Assembly: GCA_023400235.1 (NCBI GenBank)
Contig: JAEXFI010000040.1
Span: 1-22,332, forward strand
DNA: 22,332 nt
Reading direction: 5' to 3'
Origin: Bacillota bacterium
Lineage (GTDB): Bacteria > Bacillota > Clostridia > Acetivibrionales > DSM-1351
Both the position numbers and the translations under genes were made by a program. The notes below the pieces were generated by a model that did no database searches, had not been told where the DNA came from, and saw only the letters and a program-made list of their open reading frames with translations. Positions 6,634 through 13,993 of this stretch are shown here, one piece after another (position 1 is the stretch's first letter; each line of letters opens with the position of its first letter).

Positions 6634-6900
6634 CTAAACCTTGAAATCCATACCGTCGATCAGACCCTCAACATAAAGAGCCTTATAGACCAGTTCGGAT
6701 ATATCGTTATTCAACTTATCATATGTGTTCAGCAGTTGTAATTTATCATTCTGCAAATTGTCAGCCAACAGCTTCCTAGTCTCAATGAGCTTATTCTGAA
6801 TATCTATATAAATGTCCTTAAGGCATTCCTTATTGCATATACTGGATATCCTTCCGCAAACCAACTCATCTATTGCCATTCTGCCTTCCTGCTTGCTCAT
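6634..6900 (-). CDS. Small SOS-controlled hypothetical protein
   Basis: An 88-aa, mostly helical, charged cytoplasmic protein with no signal peptide or membrane segment. The Shine-Dalgarno is GAGGAGG, 9 nt before ATG. The pattern IDELVCGRI near the N-terminus, a helical hairpin in the middle and YVEGLIDGMDF at the end loosely recall the DUF6809 family of small clostridial proteins; this is a weak resemblance only. A well-formed LexA box and promoter lie directly upstream, so expression is probably induced by DNA damage. It sits just downstream of the lysis genes but has its own promoter. A role in lysis timing or host takeover would be speculation. Confidence 0.7.
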   Translation of the reverse strand: MSKQEGRMAIDELVCGRISSICNKECLKDIYIDIQNKLIETRKLLADNLQNDKLQLLNTYDKLNNDISELVYKALYVEGLIDGMDFKV

Positions 6901-6942
6901 TAATTACTACCTCCTCGATAAGTACATATTTGAAACCAAAAT

Positions 6943-6956
6943 CGAACATATGTTCT
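6943..6956. promoter_or_regulatory. LexA (SOS) box
   Basis: CGAACATATGTTCT matches the Gram-positive LexA/DinR consensus CGAAC-N4-GTTCG except at the last base. It sits between the -10 element (6963-6968) and the Shine-Dalgarno of the 88-aa gene, an ideal blocking position. Confidence 0.75.
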
Positions 6957-6962
6957 TATTTA

Positions 6963-6991
6963 AGTATAATACTCTCGATAGAGTTTTACAA
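6963..6991 (-). promoter_or_regulatory. Sigma-A-like promoter of the 88-aa SOS gene
   Basis: On the minus strand TTGTAA (6986-6991), a 17-bp spacer and TATACT (6963-6968). The spacer includes the small palindrome CTCT-ATCG-AGAG. The LexA box follows directly downstream, around the expected transcription start. Confidence 0.55.
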
Positions 6992-7042
6992 TCCTTTTAT
7001 TCATAATTTCAGTCCTATCTTATGGTATTGCCTTAAAAAGCC

Positions 7043-7510
7043 TTATTTCAGGCGGGTAAGCTTCTCTCCGGCAGAAGCTACCGTTCCGCGGAACAGTGCA
7101 AGGGCCTGTTTTACAAAGCCCGGAACAGGAGCCCCCATTTTTCCCGCATTCTCAATTATGCTGCCTAATTCCGTCAATATATACCAGGTCATTGTCAAGG
7201 GACAGAGCATAACGGAATAATTGAACGGGAAATTGATGCTGGGCAGGTTATTAATAATAATTCCAATAATAAAGTCAAAAATAACCGTAACAAGCACCGC
7301 CACTATGCACCCCAGCTTATGCCACAGGCCTTCCCGTGCTATTCTGGATTCCCAGTTGCCGCATTTAAAGGCAGCCATAAAGCCCGTGACACAGTCGCAG
7401 GTCATACTTGCTATAAAAATCACCACCAGCCAGCCAAACCAGCCGAAGCACGCCGACAAAGCCGTAAAAACGGCTACAATTGCTGCTTTAGCAGCATTAA
7501 TATTCTCCAT
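7043..7510 (-). CDS. Phage holin, TcdE/Holin_4_1 family (holin 2)
   Basis: A 155-aa membrane protein with hydrophobic segments at about 22-40, 60-80 and 90-110, the motif CDCVTG in place of DWITG, and REGLWHKLGC followed by the conserved C-terminal region LTELGSIIENAGKMGAPVPGF. It is clearly paralogous to holin 1. The start at 7510 is chosen because GGAGG lies 8 nt upstream; the ATG at 7525 lacks a ribosome site. It overlaps the end of the amidase gene by 14 bp, so the two form a translationally linked lysis cassette: the holin opens the membrane and the amidase then reaches the wall. Confidence 0.88.
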   Translation of the reverse strand: MENINAAKAAIVAVFTALSACFGWFGWLVVIFIASMTCDCVTGFMAAFKCGNWESRIAREGLWHKLGCIVAVLVTVIFDFIIGIIINNLPSINFPFNYSVMLCPLTMTWYILTELGSIIENAGKMGAPVPGFVKQALALFRGTVASAGEKLTRLK

Positions 7511-8198
7511 ATAGCTTACCTCCATAACTTTTTGCTATTTTTATGATCAAGGCTTCGAAGCTGGGGTCAATCCCCCTCCTTTTAAGCCAGAAATCGTATG
7601 AAGTTCCGGCTTTTTCAGCCACTGTTTTAAGCGCTGCTTCAAAAGCCCTCAGCTTAATCAATTCCGCTTTGACTGCGGGAATAAAACTGCTCTCTGCCTT
7701 TTCCCTGGTATTTCCTCCAAAATACCCGGTACCCGGGCAGGATTTGTTCTTTACCCAGCAGTGGTATGGCAGGGTCTCTACAGAAGGAGAGATGTCAAAC
7801 CTGCTGCACAGCAGCGCATTTAGCAGTACGATGCTCTCTCTTTGCTCCCCTGTCATAATATCCACATCGAAATTCCCCACATTTTCAAGGGTTATGGAAT
7901 TCAGGTTCTGATTCCCGTAAAAACCACCCCCATCCTTCGTCAGCGGCCTCCCGGTGCAGATACTTCCGTCTGGAAAGGTACTGAAATGCTGCGCTATTTC
8001 ACTCATTTTCAAGGTTTTTACATGATAATTCTCCATGCCTTTCATGAGCTGGAAGTGGTTGTTTTTCACATCCCTGTAAGCGGGAGAAGCTGTGTGGTGC
8101 TGCTGGATGGAGCTGAATTTTTTTGAGTTTTTAAGGCAGGAGATATAACTTTTCAGCTCCTGCCTGTCCATTAAAATAAACTTACCGTCCTGTTTCAT
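7497..8198 (-). CDS. N-acetylmuramoyl-L-alanine amidase (Amidase_2, phage endolysin)
   Basis: A 233-aa zinc amidase that cuts the amide bond between N-acetylmuramic acid and L-alanine of peptidoglycan. The catalytic domain covers about residues 28-165. Likely zinc ligands are a His in QQHHTAS (34/35), H146 and C154 (in SCPGTGYFGG). K152, two residues before the Cys, matches the catalytic lysine of T7 lysozyme, and the H146-C154 spacing of eight also matches. No signal peptide is visible, as expected for export through a holin lesion. The C-terminal ~60 residues lack a recognisable wall-binding repeat. The Shine-Dalgarno AAGGAG is 10 nt before ATG. It is followed by holin 2 with a 14-bp overlap, and is separated from the tail operon by a terminator and an opposite-strand gene, so it probably has its own promoter. 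Confidence 0.85.
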   Translation of the reverse strand: MKQDGKFILMDRQELKSYISCLKNSKKFSSIQQHHTASPAYRDVKNNHFQLMKGMENYHVKTLKMSEIAQHFSTFPDGSICTGRPLTKDGGGFYGNQNLNSITLENVGNFDVDIMTGEQRESIVLLNALLCSRFDISPSVETLPYHCWVKNKSCPGTGYFGGNTREKAESSFIPAVKAELIKLRAFEAALKTVAEKAGTSYDFWLKRRGIDPSFEALIIKIAKSYGGKLYGEY

Positions 8199-8282
8199 AT
8201 AACTATAGCTCCTTAATCCTTGATAATATATTTATTTTTTATTTCTTCTCTATTATTTTTAGCTGTAACTGCTGCGCCTTTA

Positions 8283-8329
8283 TGCCTCTGTTTTTTGCAG
8301 TCTGGTTTTTGCAGCAAAAAAACGAGGCA
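8283..8329. repeat. Near-perfect 16-bp inverted repeat in a divergent promoter region
   Basis: TGCCTCTGTTTTTTGC (8283-8298) and GCAAAAAAACGAGGCA (8314-8329) pair along almost their whole length around a 15-nt loop. It lies between the divergently transcribed amidase (minus) and Spo0E-like (plus) genes. It could be an operator, or a terminator or attenuator hairpin in a leader; no choice is possible from sequence. Confidence 0.5.
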
Positions 8330-8446
8330 GGGATGCTGTCCGTGCCGCCCCGGCCCTTCTGCCCCTGCCAAACAACTCCGGTCTATTTTGCTTCTTTGAA
8401 TATTTTAATGAAATCCCGGCAAAATAATATAAGGAGGATATACCTT

Positions 8447-8623
8447 ATGTCAGAGCTAAATAATTTAATGAATGATATTGAAAAACTCAGAAAGAATCTT
8501 CACGATTTAATCAATGAAAAAAATACAGACTTGGCTGACCCTGAAATCATAACGGCAAGCCAGATGCTGAACGCTGCCATAACCAAGTATACAGAGATTA
8601 TAAATAAGAAGACGGGGAAGTGA
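8447..8623 (+). CDS. Spo0E-like aspartyl-phosphate phosphatase family protein
   Basis: A 58-aa two-helix protein. Members of the Spo0E family remove the phosphoryl group from Spo0A~P and so delay sporulation. The pattern of helix 1 (IEKLRKNLHDLINEKNTDLADPEII) and helix 2 fits the family, but the signature usually written SQELD reads SQMLN here (38-42): the terminal Asp is Asn. That may weaken or abolish catalysis, or leave a binding-only protein. The start is set by AAGGAGG (8431-8437), 9 nt before ATG; the longer open frame starting at 8282 runs through a hairpin and lacks a ribosome site. It is the only plus-strand gene inside the phage region and ends at a bidirectional terminator. Confidence 0.8.
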   Translation: MSELNNLMNDIEKLRKNLHDLINEKNTDLADPEIITASQMLNAAITKYTEIINKKTGK

Positions 8624-8925
8624 GGGGCTTTAAATATATTTTATCTGCGGTGTTCCGGTCTTAGAAAAAAAGGAACCTACCTTTTCGGTAAGTTCCACTG
8701 TTTTTTAATTACACTAGACCTGCATCAACCTTTGGCCGGAACAGGATAATCAGGATTTTTTAGCATAAATAAATAAGTAATGGCTCAAATAAAATATTGA
8801 ACCATTCAATATATATGTTAGCAGGCTTATGGAACAGGGTTTTAACTATATTTCATAACCCTGGTTAAATATAGAGTAATTTTAAATGCTCTTTTAACTT
8901 ATTACTCTGCTTAAATCAGTCTACA
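8624..8925. other. Noncoding region downstream of fibre gene 1
   Basis: About 300 bp with no supported gene. It holds the shared terminator (8672-8706) and three further inverted repeats: ATATTGAA/TTCAATAT (8794-8812), CAGGGTT/AACCCTG (8835-8863) and AGAGTAA/TTACTCT (8873-8908). The part from about 8762 to 8905 resembles the region upstream of the same fibre gene (about 12010-12150), for example TAAATATAGAGTAATTTTA versus TAAATATAAGAGTTATTTTA, implying a duplicated 3' flank. Confidence 0.55.
8672..8706. terminator. Bidirectional Rho-independent terminator
   Basis: GGAAC-C-TACC pairs with GGTA-A-GTTCC (8672-8696) around TTTTC. There is a T run at 8701-8706 on the plus strand and an A run just before the stem, which gives T's on the minus strand. 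It would end both the Spo0E-like gene and the tail operon, and so separates the tail operon from the amidase-holin cassette. Confidence 0.75.
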
Positions 8926-11900
8926 TCATGACCAACCCTTTGACTTTCTGCTTACAACGCCTAAATACCTCTTTAAGGACGTTCCTAGAGCTTTTAAAGT
9001 GCCATTTCCTGCTGCCGACATATAAACTGCGGAAGCAGCATTGTTAATTGAAGGAATTATTTGTTGGTTCGTTCTCATGGTATATACACCTCTAAATCTT
9101 ACTGCTGAGGCTTGATTTTCCTGATAAACACATATTGGTTCACTAAACAAGTTATAATTGTTACAAACAGATGGATAATAATACGCGGAACCATTAGTGT
9201 AACTTGTAATAAAATTTGAAACCCAAGAACCACTTAGATTATTGATAAGCATTAAATTCTCTGTGGTACTTGTGCCATCTCTTGCTGAACATGCAATCCA
9301 TAATTTATTTTCAGCGTTAGATGTTATACAAGGGTATGTTCTATCATAAAGCGAAGATGTTGTACTCCCTCCTGTTGTTACTTTCTCCATCGAATTCCAT
9401 GTATTACCCCCATCAGAAGAATATGAATACTTAAGGTTAAGACTTTTAGTGTCATTAGAATCATAACCCGCCCAAACAACATGAATAACTCCGTCATCTG
9501 TTATAGTCGCAGATGGGGTACGTTGAACATACGAGGACATGGAAAATATAGTTTTGCCGCCCCAGTTAGTAACTCCGCCTGGCGTCCAACCGGAGGTATT
9601 GTTAAAGATATCAATTTCATAATTTGTCCCCCACTTATTTTCACAAATAATATAGGCTACGTCATTCCTCAGTATAAGTACTGGATTTTGAAAATAATCC
9701 CCACTTGTGTTTTGTTTTGTAACCTGGGCTACTGTATCCCAAGTAGCTCCACCAGTACTGGATTTACTATACCGAATATTAAAGCTATTTTGATAAGTGG
9801 CATTTTTTGAACACCATACAGCATGTAGTACTCCTGTAGAATCTACAACTATATGACTCCCACTCCCTACAGGAGCAAATTGCGTATCAATTGCAACCCA
9901 ACCAGAATTTAAAGAGTACGGAAAACTAATTGACGAAATATCCAGCTTATTATAATAGATAACACCTGCGGCAGAAAAAATAATATGTACTGTAGTGCCA
10001 TTCGATGTTACCGATAAATTTGATAAACTGCTATCTGTTGCCATGCTAGTAATTACAAACGGAAATGTGGCACCTCTGTCTTTTGACACATACAACTTTA
10101 CATATTTTGATGTACCAAGGTCTAGCATTGCATTTACAATCCATCCATTACTAAGCACCTGCGGTCTTGCATTATTTGATGTTGCATAATCTGAATTAGC
10201 CACAGTTATAGGCGTTGAGCGATTAATAGGTAAATCTACCGGGGTATCAAGAATAAGTTGCACGTCTTCATTGCTGTAGATATATGAACCTTGCTTTACT
10301 TTTGACACAAGTGTTATTTCAGAGGCGGCTGAGACTCCCATAAACTTTACTTTTGCTGCCTGATCGTCACGATACATAAAAATAGGCTCAATAAAATTTC
10401 TATAATTGTCACAGACAGTGGCTATCGCTGCACTCGCTGATGCATTTGTGGTAAGCTTAACCATCGAACCCCAAGTACCATTTATATTCTTGAGTATATT
10501 TATATTAGACCAACTATTTACTACTGAATCACCTCCATCAAATACAACAAATAGATTGTTCGCATTGTTTGCTGATATGCAAGCGCGCAATTTTCCATAT
10601 GTATTTCCACTTGTAAGCTTTGTCATAGCAGACCATGTTGAACCTCCATCATAAGATTTGCTATACCTTACATTTTGCGCACTTGCATCCGTAGTATCTA
10701 AACCATGCCAGACCACATGTATAACTCCATCATTTGTTACTACCGCATTTGGGCTAGATTGACTATATGCCCCACCAGAATAAACAGTTTTTACAGTATT
10801 TCGATCAATTAAATTACCATCAATATTAACTATACTATAGTACGGTGTATTAAAGAATAACCCAATAACAATAGGTTCTCCATTTGATTTGAATACTATA
10901 TTTGGATTTGAAAAATATCTTCCAGAATCATTTTCAGTGGTTTTTTGAGATACTGTTGCCCATATAAAACCATTATCTGTGCTTTTGCTATACCTTATAT
11001 TAAAACTATTAGAGTAAGGAGCATTTTTACTACTCCATACAGCATGCAACGCTGACGATGAATCTATGGCTATATGACACCCAGAACCAATTGTATTTTG
11101 CTCTTCAATGTCCACTTTTGTGGAATATACATTAGTGTTGGTCTGAGTAGCAGCGTTTATAGTCCAGTAGCAAATAGTTCCTTTTGAACCACTACTGCTC
11201 ATTCTCCAACATAAAATATATATATTATTACTGGATGAAGTGCAAGACAAACCTCCTCCAAAACTTAAGGCATCCGAAGAATTAACTGTACCATTGCTTA
11301 TTGTACATAAAGTTGACCAAGAGCTTCCTCCATCTTTAGAAACCATTATAATTATAGCTTTATTTGTTTCATCTGCGGCAGGGGCAACAATCCACCCATT
11401 GCTTAACACCTGCGGTCGCGCGCTTGCGTAAGTGGTATAATTCACTGATGCTGCACTTATTGGAGTTGTTACATTTATATCTCCCTCGGCATACTTGCCA
11501 TAAAACCCCATATCCCCGCCCCCTCTAGGGCGCAAGGTAAAAAAATCATCACCCGAGCTATAGTAAGCTTCGTAGGCCTTTCCCGCTTCCAAATCCCCGG
11601 ACGAGAGTGCTGAACCATCACTGTTTTTAAGGGCTTTTATTCCTTTACTGTCTATATTGATTGTAACTGCACCGGTATTTGCTGCTGCCTGAATCCATTT
11701 AACAGGATTGCCTTGTGTATAAGCGAAACTCCCACCCGTTGTAATGGTGATTGCATTGCTGCCAGAGGCGGTTTGGTACTTAAGTTCAGACCTATGCCCC
11801 TCAAACGCCTCCCGCACCTGGTCTACTCCCGTTTCCAGTTCCTTCAGCTTCTGGTCTATGACCTCCAGATTCTCATTCTGCACTTCAATATCGTAGAAAT

Positions 11901-11949
11901 CCTCCGGTGAAGGTTTGTTTAAATTGTAATTGCTTGTACTTGTAGCCAT
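8926..11949 (-). CDS. Tail fibre-like protein with duplicated Asp-box (BNR) propeller region
   Basis: A 1007-aa probable receptor-binding or tail fibre protein. Residues 1-52 form a coiled-coil-like attachment segment (NYNLNKPSPEDFYDIEVQ... IDQKLKELETGVDQVRE) shared almost exactly with fibre 2. Residues about 103-145 are also related to it. From about 160 to 950 there are six Asp-box motifs (SxDxGxTW type) at about 204, 323, 432, 622, 730 and 844. Boxes 1-3 and 4-6 repeat in order with a period of about 410 residues; for example SARPQVLSNGWIV and NARPQVLSNGWIV open both halves, and SFNIRYSKS occurs in both. Such repeats form sialidase-like beta-propellers that bind or cut glycans; no sialidase catalytic set was identified, so binding is more likely. 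The sequence is AT-richer than the baseplate genes, which suggests separate acquisition. Confidence 0.8.
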   Translation of the reverse strand: MATSTSNYNLNKPSPEDFYDIEVQNENLEVIDQKLKELETGVDQVREAFEGHRSELKYQTASGSNAITITTGGSFAYTQGNPVKWIQAAANTGAVTINIDSKGIKALKNSDGSALSSGDLEAGKAYEAYYSSGDDFFTLRPRGGGDMGFYGKYAEGDINVTTPISAASVNYTTYASARPQVLSNGWIVAPAADETNKAIIIMVSKDGGSSWSTLCTISNGTVNSSDALSFGGGLSCTSSSNNIYILCWRMSSSGSKGTICYWTINAATQTNTNVYSTKVDIEEQNTIGSGCHIAIDSSSALHAVWSSKNAPYSNSFNIRYSKSTDNGFIWATVSQKTTENDSGRYFSNPNIVFKSNGEPIVIGLFFNTPYYSIVNIDGNLIDRNTVKTVYSGGAYSQSSPNAVVTNDGVIHVVWHGLDTTDASAQNVRYSKSYDGGSTWSAMTKLTSGNTYGKLRACISANNANNLFVVFDGGDSVVNSWSNINILKNINGTWGSMVKLTTNASASAAIATVCDNYRNFIEPIFMYRDDQAAKVKFMGVSAASEITLVSKVKQGSYIYSNEDVQLILDTPVDLPINRSTPITVANSDYATSNNARPQVLSNGWIVNAMLDLGTSKYVKLYVSKDRGATFPFVITSMATDSSLSNLSVTSNGTTVHIIFSAAGVIYYNKLDISSISFPYSLNSGWVAIDTQFAPVGSGSHIVVDSTGVLHAVWCSKNATYQNSFNIRYSKSSTGGATWDTVAQVTKQNTSGDYFQNPVLILRNDVAYIICENKWGTNYEIDIFNNTSGWTPGGVTNWGGKTIFSMSSYVQRTPSATITDDGVIHVVWAGYDSNDTKSLNLKYSYSSDGGNTWNSMEKVTTGGSTTSSLYDRTYPCITSNAENKLWIACSARDGTSTTENLMLINNLSGSWVSNFITSYTNGSAYYYPSVCNNYNLFSEPICVYQENQASAVRFRGVYTMRTNQQIIPSINNAASAVYMSAAGNGTLKALGTSLKRYLGVVSRKSKGWS

Positions 11950-11977
11950 AAATTAAAACACCTCATTTTTTATTTGA

Positions 11978-12070
11978 TTATGCTATGCGTTTGCCAGTAC
12001 CACATAGAGTATTGCAAATATGAATAAAAAGCATAATGGCTAATATAAAGAAAAATACCGAGTCATCCAC
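11978..12070 (-). CDS. Possible tiny hydrophobic peptide (30 aa, GTG start)
   Basis: A short frame that could encode one membrane helix (FFFILAIMLFIHIC), ending CGTGKRIA. There is no convincing Shine-Dalgarno, and the duplicated region downstream of fibre 1 does not preserve the reading frame well. It is listed only because it fills a gap in a dense operon; it may well be noncoding. Confidence 0.18.
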   Translation of the reverse strand: MDDSVFFFILAIMLFIHICNTLCGTGKRIA

Positions 12071-12170
12071 CCCATAAGTCAGCAAGTTTTATCAAATATT
12101 TTATATACCTGTCTAAATATAAGAGTTATTTTATATGCTTTTTTAGTACATTCATCGCGGTATTACCCCT

Positions 12171-12275
12171 TTACTGACCTATCCTTGTTTGTACTTGTGA
12201 CCTTATATTTGCATCTTTTATGCTGTCTACTGTAATAATACGAAGATTAACCAATCTTACTAAATCATCAATCAT
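12171..12275 (-). CDS. Tiny phage protein, CD1375-like (34 aa)
   Basis: A 34-aa frame (start MIDDLVRLVNL, then RIITVDSIKDANIRSQVQ). The pattern of a short helix, R-I/K-I-T and then a second helix resembles the tiny CD1375-type proteins encoded next to tail fibres in clostridial phages. ATG at 12275; a GGATTGGGGG stretch 8-17 nt upstream can act as a ribosome site. It follows the 59-aa gene by 34 bp on the same strand. Function unknown; the family link is by pattern only. Confidence 0.5.
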   Translation of the reverse strand: MIDDLVRLVNLRIITVDSIKDANIRSQVQTRIGQ

Positions 12276-12309
12276 TTATATGACCCCCAATCCTTTATAA
12301 TATAAATAA

Positions 12310-12489
12310 TTATTTATCTTCTAAAGTTGGCTGTACCTCCACCTCATAAACCGGACTAATAAAACTGCCATCAGATTGCATTATTTGTCCAATCTCTCCT
12401 GTGTCTGATTTGACTTCTCCTTCTACAGCCTGTGCCCCACACCTTATTGATATTACCTTACGTTCATCATGTAAAGTTATAAATCTCAT
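12310..12489 (-). CDS. Small phage protein between the fibre genes (59 aa)
   Basis: A 59-aa acidic protein, starting MRFITLHDERKVISIRCG and ending with VYEVEVQPTLEDK. It is predicted to be beta-rich, with no membrane segment. The start is fixed by AAGGGGG 6 nt before ATG, and it begins 10 bp after the fibre 2 stop codon. Its position right after a fibre gene fits a small fibre-associated or assembly accessory protein; I do not recognise a named family with confidence. Confidence 0.7.
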   Translation of the reverse strand: MRFITLHDERKVISIRCGAQAVEGEVKSDTGEIGQIMQSDGSFISPVYEVEVQPTLEDK

Positions 12490-12499
12490 ATAATCCCCC

Positions 12500-13435
12500 T
12501 TAATAAAACTCTACAATAGCCCATACTATACCAGACCCGCCATATGTGCCTCTTACAGTTAATGCTGTGTTTGATAAGGTATAGTCCTTAGTATATTGAG
12601 CCATGTTTCTTGTGTCTGCTCCCGTTGCAGCCCAATTTATAAAAACTATACTCTTGCTTGAATTAATAGGATTAATTATAATGTCTTGTGACGTGCTTGC
12701 AAGCGTTGTTATGCCGTACTGCACACTTTTTGCATAAAACTCTAGCAACTGCCATGAAACTACCACTTGATATGGAGAAGCTGCTGCTCTAGTAAACCTC
12801 ACAGTGGTATTATTTACATAGACCCAATTACACCAGTACTCCTGTCCTGACCCGTAATTGTTTTCTGTTACGTATCTTACAGTATATATAACAATAGCCT
12901 TACTCTGGTTAACTGGTGTAATATTTATATCTGCATAACTATTGCCTGATGTTATAGTAGCTAAACCACTCTGTTTACTTTTTATAACACTGCCCCCGCC
13001 GCTACGAATAAAAAAATTGCTACCTACCCTCACTAATGCCAGAGGTTTGTTCGCCTTTATATCACCTGCTTCTACTGCCGAGCCATCCTGCTTAAGTATG
13101 GTTAAGGCCCCAAGCCCGTTAACATTGAGTTTGGGATTTGCTCCACAATCAACATGGGGTAGGATTGTAAATTGCTGTCCGTCAGCATAAGAATTTGGAG
13201 CTGGATTAAGCGTCAAGGTATATTCTGTTAATGTTCCACCGGTTACTCCAAAACCTGCATTTCGTACATAATCCCCCAAATGCCCCTCAAACCCCTCCCG
13301 AACCTGATCTACCCCGGTTTCCAGCTCCTTCAGCTTCTGGTCTATGACCTCCAGGTTGTCATTCTGGACTTCAATATCATAGAAATCCTCCGGTGAAGGT
13401 TTGTTTAAATTGTAATTGTTTGTACTTGAAGCCAT
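12500..13435 (-). CDS. Tail fibre-like protein 2 with internally repeated C-terminus
   Basis: A 311-aa probable fibre subunit. Residues 1-52 are nearly identical to the N-terminus of the 1007-aa fibre, implying the same baseplate attachment point. Residues about 113-149 (ILKQDGSAVEAGDIKANK... FFIRSGGG) form a small domain also found in that protein. The C-terminus is a tandem repeat: 152-234 and 236-311 both run K-S-x-Q-x-G-(I/L)-x-T, then (I)NP(V/I)NxSK(A/S)IVxxxx, and end in (L/V)EFY. It probably forms a trimeric beta-rich receptor-binding tip. It starts 3 bp after the DUF2313 gene. Two fibre genes with a common base suggest alternative or co-assembled host-recognition proteins. Confidence 0.78.
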   Translation of the reverse strand: MASSTNNYNLNKPSPEDFYDIEVQNDNLEVIDQKLKELETGVDQVREGFEGHLGDYVRNAGFGVTGGTLTEYTLTLNPAPNSYADGQQFTILPHVDCGANPKLNVNGLGALTILKQDGSAVEAGDIKANKPLALVRVGSNFFIRSGGGSVIKSKQSGLATITSGNSYADINITPVNQSKAIVIYTVRYVTENNYGSGQEYWCNWVYVNNTTVRFTRAAASPYQVVVSWQLLEFYAKSVQYGITTLASTSQDIIINPINSSKSIVFINWAATGADTRNMAQYTKDYTLSNTALTVRGTYGGSGIVWAIVEFY

Positions 13436-13438
13436 AAA

Positions 13439-13993
13439 TTAAAACACCTCATTTCTTAATTGTTCATGTGTACGGGCAGAAAGCTCTGCGTGAGTGAAGC
13501 CCGCCAGCTTTGAATGCCTGTTGTAGAGCAGGCTCAGATCAATAACCATGTTTGCTGGTACTATTCTCCCCAGCAGGCTGCCCACCTCTTCAAACTTTGC
13601 TCTTGCAGCCATAGCCACTCTTACCGCCAGGGTATATTCCCCATTTTTAATATCAACCAGGTAGCCGCCCTCTCCGCATAAGGCTGCCAGCTGCTGTTCC
13701 AGAATCCTCCGTGTATAGGGCAGCTTCTCATTTAGTCTGGTCAGTATTCTGAACCTTCTGGTATCCAGGGTGTCAGAGCCCTTGGGCAGCAGCCCCAATA
13801 TGGTCTCCCAACGTTTGACCCCCGGTTCTTCCGCGTCATTGACGAACTGGTTTTTCAGAAGCTCCTCATATGCTTCCCAGGCGCAAAGGAGTTCAGGATT
13901 CTCAGCCTCTGCCAGCGCCTTGAACTCCCTGAACTCCTTTAAAAAATCAGGTAAATAGTTTATGACATTGATTTCTCTATCCAACCATATCAC
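13439..13993 (-). CDS. xkdU: Baseplate/tail protein XkdU-like (DUF2313)
   Basis: A 184-aa protein that follows baseplate protein J in PBSX-type tails and probably links the baseplate to the fibres, like P2 gpI. Visible features: an N-terminal helix INYLPDFLKEFREFKALAEAE, a central RRFRILTRLNEKLPYTRRILEQQLAALCG segment typical of DUF2313, and the C-terminal GRIVPANMVIDLSLLYN. Length is normal. It overlaps the upstream gene by 17 bp. Confidence 0.85.
   Translation of the reverse strand: MIWLDREINVINYLPDFLKEFREFKALAEAENPELLCAWEAYEELLKNQFVNDAEEPGVKRWETILGLLPKGSDTLDTRRFRILTRLNEKLPYTRRILEQQLAALCGEGGYLVDIKNGEYTLAVRVAMAARAKFEEVGSLLGRIVPANMVIDLSLLYNRHSKLAGFTHAELSARTHEQLRNEVF

Noticed and set aside
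8282..8446. Longer start for the Spo0E-like gene (113 aa)
   Set aside because: The extra N-terminus spans an inverted repeat and lacks a ribosome site, while AAGGAGG is ideally placed for the 58-aa form that matches the family length.
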